From assembly GCA_016763895.1 (NCBI GenBank), contig JAESSV010000142.1, forward strand, positions 1 through 7,624: 7,624 bases of DNA. The letters run 5' to 3'. The position numbers and the translations under genes were made by a program. Shown piece after piece: positions 6,685-7,624 of this stretch. Source of the stretch: Magnetovibrio sp. GTDB taxonomy: Bacteria; Pseudomonadota; Alphaproteobacteria; Rhodospirillales; Magnetovibrionaceae. Below the pieces are notes generated by a model, which was not told the DNA's origin, ran no database searches, and was given only the letters and a program-made list of their open reading frames with translations. The first letter of the stretch is position 1; each line of letters opens with the position of its first letter.

Positions 6685-6769
6685 GTGGAAACGATCAATT
6701 TGATTTTTTCACATCCCTCAAGAGCACTAACTTCCCCGGTAGTTGTTTATTCAACTACCGGGTTTTTTT
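6685..6769 (+). ncRNA. Putative small RNA ending in a strong intrinsic terminator
   Basis: A strong rightward terminator (6735-6769) has no rightward protein gene before it: the nearest, the 86-residue gene, ends over 600 bp upstream beyond an opposing gene. The simplest reading is a short RNA. The start near 6685 is inferred from TAGTTT at 6673-6678 (or TTGAAT at 6677-6682, giving about 6689) beneath the CRP-type site. The predicted RNA of about 85 nt would contain an AU-rich hairpin built on ATCA/TGAT (6694-6704), a likely unpaired stretch at 6711-6734 including CCCTC, able to pair with GAGGG-type ribosome sites, and the terminator stem. The 5' end could lie further left. It matches no family I know. 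Confidence 0.42.
6735..6769 (+). terminator. Strong rho-independent terminator
   Basis: A perfect 11-bp stem, CCCGGTAGTTG (6735-6745) with CAACTACCGGG (6752-6762), closes a 6-nt TTTATT loop and is followed directly by seven T residues (6763-6769). The leftward side lacks a T tract, so it acts on rightward transcription. Confidence 0.93.
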
Positions 6770-6801
6770 GTGTTTTGCGATCGGGTTCCACAAAACACAA
6801 A
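6767..6801. repeat. Perfect 11-bp inverted repeat abutting the terminator
   Basis: TTTGTGTTTTG (6767-6777) and CAAAACACAAA (6791-6801) are exact reverse complements around a 13-nt loop. The left arm uses the last three T residues of the terminator tract. There is no T tail on either side that would make it a second terminator. It could be an operator dyad, an RNA fold in read-through transcripts, or a remnant of a small mobile element. Confidence 0.75.
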
Positions 6802-6963
6802 TACATCCTAATAATTTGAAATTAATACATAAAATTAGTATTTAGCCTGAGAAAAACAAGTCCGTTGAGCCATCTTGTTTCGCTTTTAAAAAGGCGTTTG
6901 CATCGTTTTTTTTTTCACGATCCCAGGCGCACTTTCGTATTATGTTCAATCATGATTAACCGT

Positions 6964-6993
6964 TTGCCTTATTTGTTAGGGCTGCCGTATAGT
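6964..6993 (+). promoter_or_regulatory. Candidate promoter of the YbaK-like gene
   Basis: TTGCCT (6964-6969), 18-bp spacer, TATAGT (6988-6993; five of six consensus bases). A start near 7000 would leave a leader of about 20 nt carrying GGAG at 7009-7012, 7 nt before ATG 7020. A second possible -10, TATTAT at 6938-6943 with TTCACG 18 bp upstream, lies further left. Confidence 0.45.
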
Positions 6994-7019
6994 GTCGGTT
7001 CTGTTCTTGGAGTTTTTTT

Positions 7020-7415
7020 ATGACACTTGTGCCTCAACTCGATCCTGTTAAGACGATCCTAAACCCCGATTCGGTTGAATTTGGCACATATGCAAGCCCC
7101 TCTTGTTTAGAGCGGCGGCCCTATAATTGGCTTGATAACATTCACATCATCAGTGGGGATTCGTTGAAATCGGCTGATATCGCCCTTGAACTAGGTGTTG
7201 AACTTGGCTCTATTATCAATCCCATCATTTGTCGCATAGGCAAAGATAACTTTGTCACAGTGTTAATGGCAGCCGATATGGCATGTGATCCGATTCAGGT
7301 CTCGAAAGCGTTGCGGCGTCCCGGTGAAGTCGTAACACGCCTCAGCACGGCTGAAATTGCCGCCCATACAAGCATGACCCCCGAAGCTGATACGCACCTT
7401 AATCTGATAAAGTGA
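7020..7415 (+). CDS. YbaK/ProX-like aminoacyl-tRNA deacylase domain protein, short and lacking the conserved lysine
   Basis: The 131-residue protein resembles the first two-thirds of the YbaK/ProX (tRNA-editing) fold, whose members hydrolyse mischarged Cys- or Ala-tRNAPro. The matching part runs from SADIALELGVELGSIINPIICRIG (51-74) through VTVLMAADMACDPIQVSKALRR to VVTRLSTAEIA (104-114), paralleling the family pattern 'A..LGV...QIVK.L.FR.. ..VLV..GD...D..KLAKAL'. Two departures matter: the lysine of the IVK segment, needed for catalysis in YbaK, is N67 here, and the C-terminal part with the conserved Gly-rich G-x-x-P loop is absent, so the protein is about 20-30 residues short. It is probably not an active deacylase, and may be a remnant or a repurposed binding domain. 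The start is supported by GGAG at 7009-7012. Family assignment is by eye. Confidence 0.6.
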   Translation: MTLVPQLDPVKTILNPDSVEFGTYASPSCLERRPYNWLDNIHIISGDSLKSADIALELGVELGSIINPIICRIGKDNFVTVLMAADMACDPIQVSKALRRPGEVVTRLSTAEIAAHTSMTPEADTHLNLIK

Positions 7416-7422
7416 GAAAAAC

Positions 7423-7624
7423 ATGCCAAGAGACCCAAATACAATAAGGCAAGTCAACAATGACGAAGTAAAATGTTATATGGATGGTGGATTTAGTATA
7501 CAAACATATGATGCATATATGCCACTTACAAAGAGCTTTACATTAACATATGTCTTACAATGCGGTAGTTATGATGGAGAATATATAGACCTGTTTGAAT
7601 TACAGGACTGGTTTGACAATAATA
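7423..7624 (+). CDS. AT-rich hypothetical gene, N-terminal 67 residues (partial at window edge)
   Basis: An open frame from ATG 7423 runs to the window end without a stop. It begins 7 bp after the YbaK-like stop; GTGAG at 7412-7416, overlapping that stop, is a modest ribosome site 6 nt from the ATG, so co-transcription is likely. The visible protein starts MPRDPNTIRQVNNDEVKCYM and continues with a Tyr/Phe-rich, probably beta-strand region (QTYDAYMPLTKSFTLTYVL) and an acidic segment (EYIDLFELQDWFDNN). I recognise no family. Base composition is about 33% GC by hand count, with AGA, AGG, ATA and TTA codons, clearly unlike the other genes here, which suggests horizontal acquisition. A real gene is likely but not certain given the short visible length. 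Confidence 0.6.
   Translation, partial: MPRDPNTIRQVNNDEVKCYMDGGFSIQTYDAYMPLTKSFTLTYVLQCGSYDGEYIDLFELQDWFDNN

Larger units (their letters stand above)
6495..7019. other. 525-bp intergenic region without a convincing protein gene
   Basis: It holds, in order: an imperfect GC-rich hairpin (6559-6577), AT-rich DNA, a CRP-type palindrome (6636-6651), a possible sRNA promoter and transcript, a strong terminator (6735-6769), an 11-bp inverted repeat (6767-6801), very AT-rich DNA with short inverted repeats (about 6800-6850), a T10 run (6906-6915), a 23-codon open frame (6952-7023) and the promoter of the YbaK-like gene. I found no tRNA or known RNA family by eye. Confidence 0.7.

Noticed and set aside
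6694..6704. ATCAA-T-TTGAT as an FNR-type site
   Set aside because: FNR sites are TTGAT-N4-ATCAA; here the half-sites are in the opposite order with a 1-bp spacer.
6681..6845. Rightward 54-codon open frame starting at ATG 6681 in the intergenic region
   Set aside because: It runs straight through the strong terminator and the following inverted repeat, has no Shine-Dalgarno, and its translation has no protein-like character.

Overview
The window reads as a chromosomal segment of an alphaproteobacterium of moderate GC content, plausibly Rhodospirillales-like. The pointers are the dusB/nifR3-ntrB-ntrC gene order, the fused ispDF gene (common in Alphaproteobacteria), and good matches to CutA and to a CcsA/YpjD-type membrane protein. 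Genus cannot be fixed from this stretch.

Positions 1-3707 carry a leftward block. Transcription runs from a CcsA/HemX/YpjD-like eight-helix membrane protein (start 3707), through dusB (start 2775) and ntrB (start 1783), into ntrC (start 638, cut by the window edge inside its AAA+ domain). dusB-ntrB-ntrC are tightly packed (5-bp gap, then a 4-bp ATGA overlap) and should be one nitrogen-regulation operon. NtrB senses nitrogen status through PII and sets phosphorylation of NtrC, which drives sigma-54 promoters. The 83-bp gap before dusB could hold its own promoter.

Positions 3708-5432 run rightward. A divergent intergenic region with small dyads leads into ispDF (two steps of the MEP isoprenoid pathway), followed 4 bp later by an unrecognised 132-residue protein whose first ~35 residues look like the start of a response-regulator receiver domain. 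The ispDF stop is preceded by a 12-bp in-frame tandem repeat. cutA converges on this pair from the right.

Positions 5775-6494 hold two small unrecognised genes facing each other (86 aa rightward, 104 aa leftward). Their stop codons both lie in a three-copy 30-bp tandem repeat whose units can fold into hairpins.

Positions 6495-7019 have no convincing protein gene but are structured. They contain a perfect TGTGA-N6-TCACA CRP-type site, a possible promoter centred correctly for class II activation, and about 85 bp further a very strong intrinsic terminator. Together these suggest a small RNA. A perfect 11-bp inverted repeat abuts the terminator, and AT-rich DNA, a T10 run and a promoter follow.

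Positions 7020-7624 hold a short gene resembling the N-terminal part of YbaK/ProX-type aminoacyl-tRNA deacylases, apparently missing its C-terminal part and the conserved lysine. Seven bp later begins an AT-rich (about 33% GC) open frame that leaves the window and has codon use unlike its neighbours. This looks like the edge of an acquired segment. No complete new system is visible; the best leads are the putative sRNA locus and this right-hand junction.
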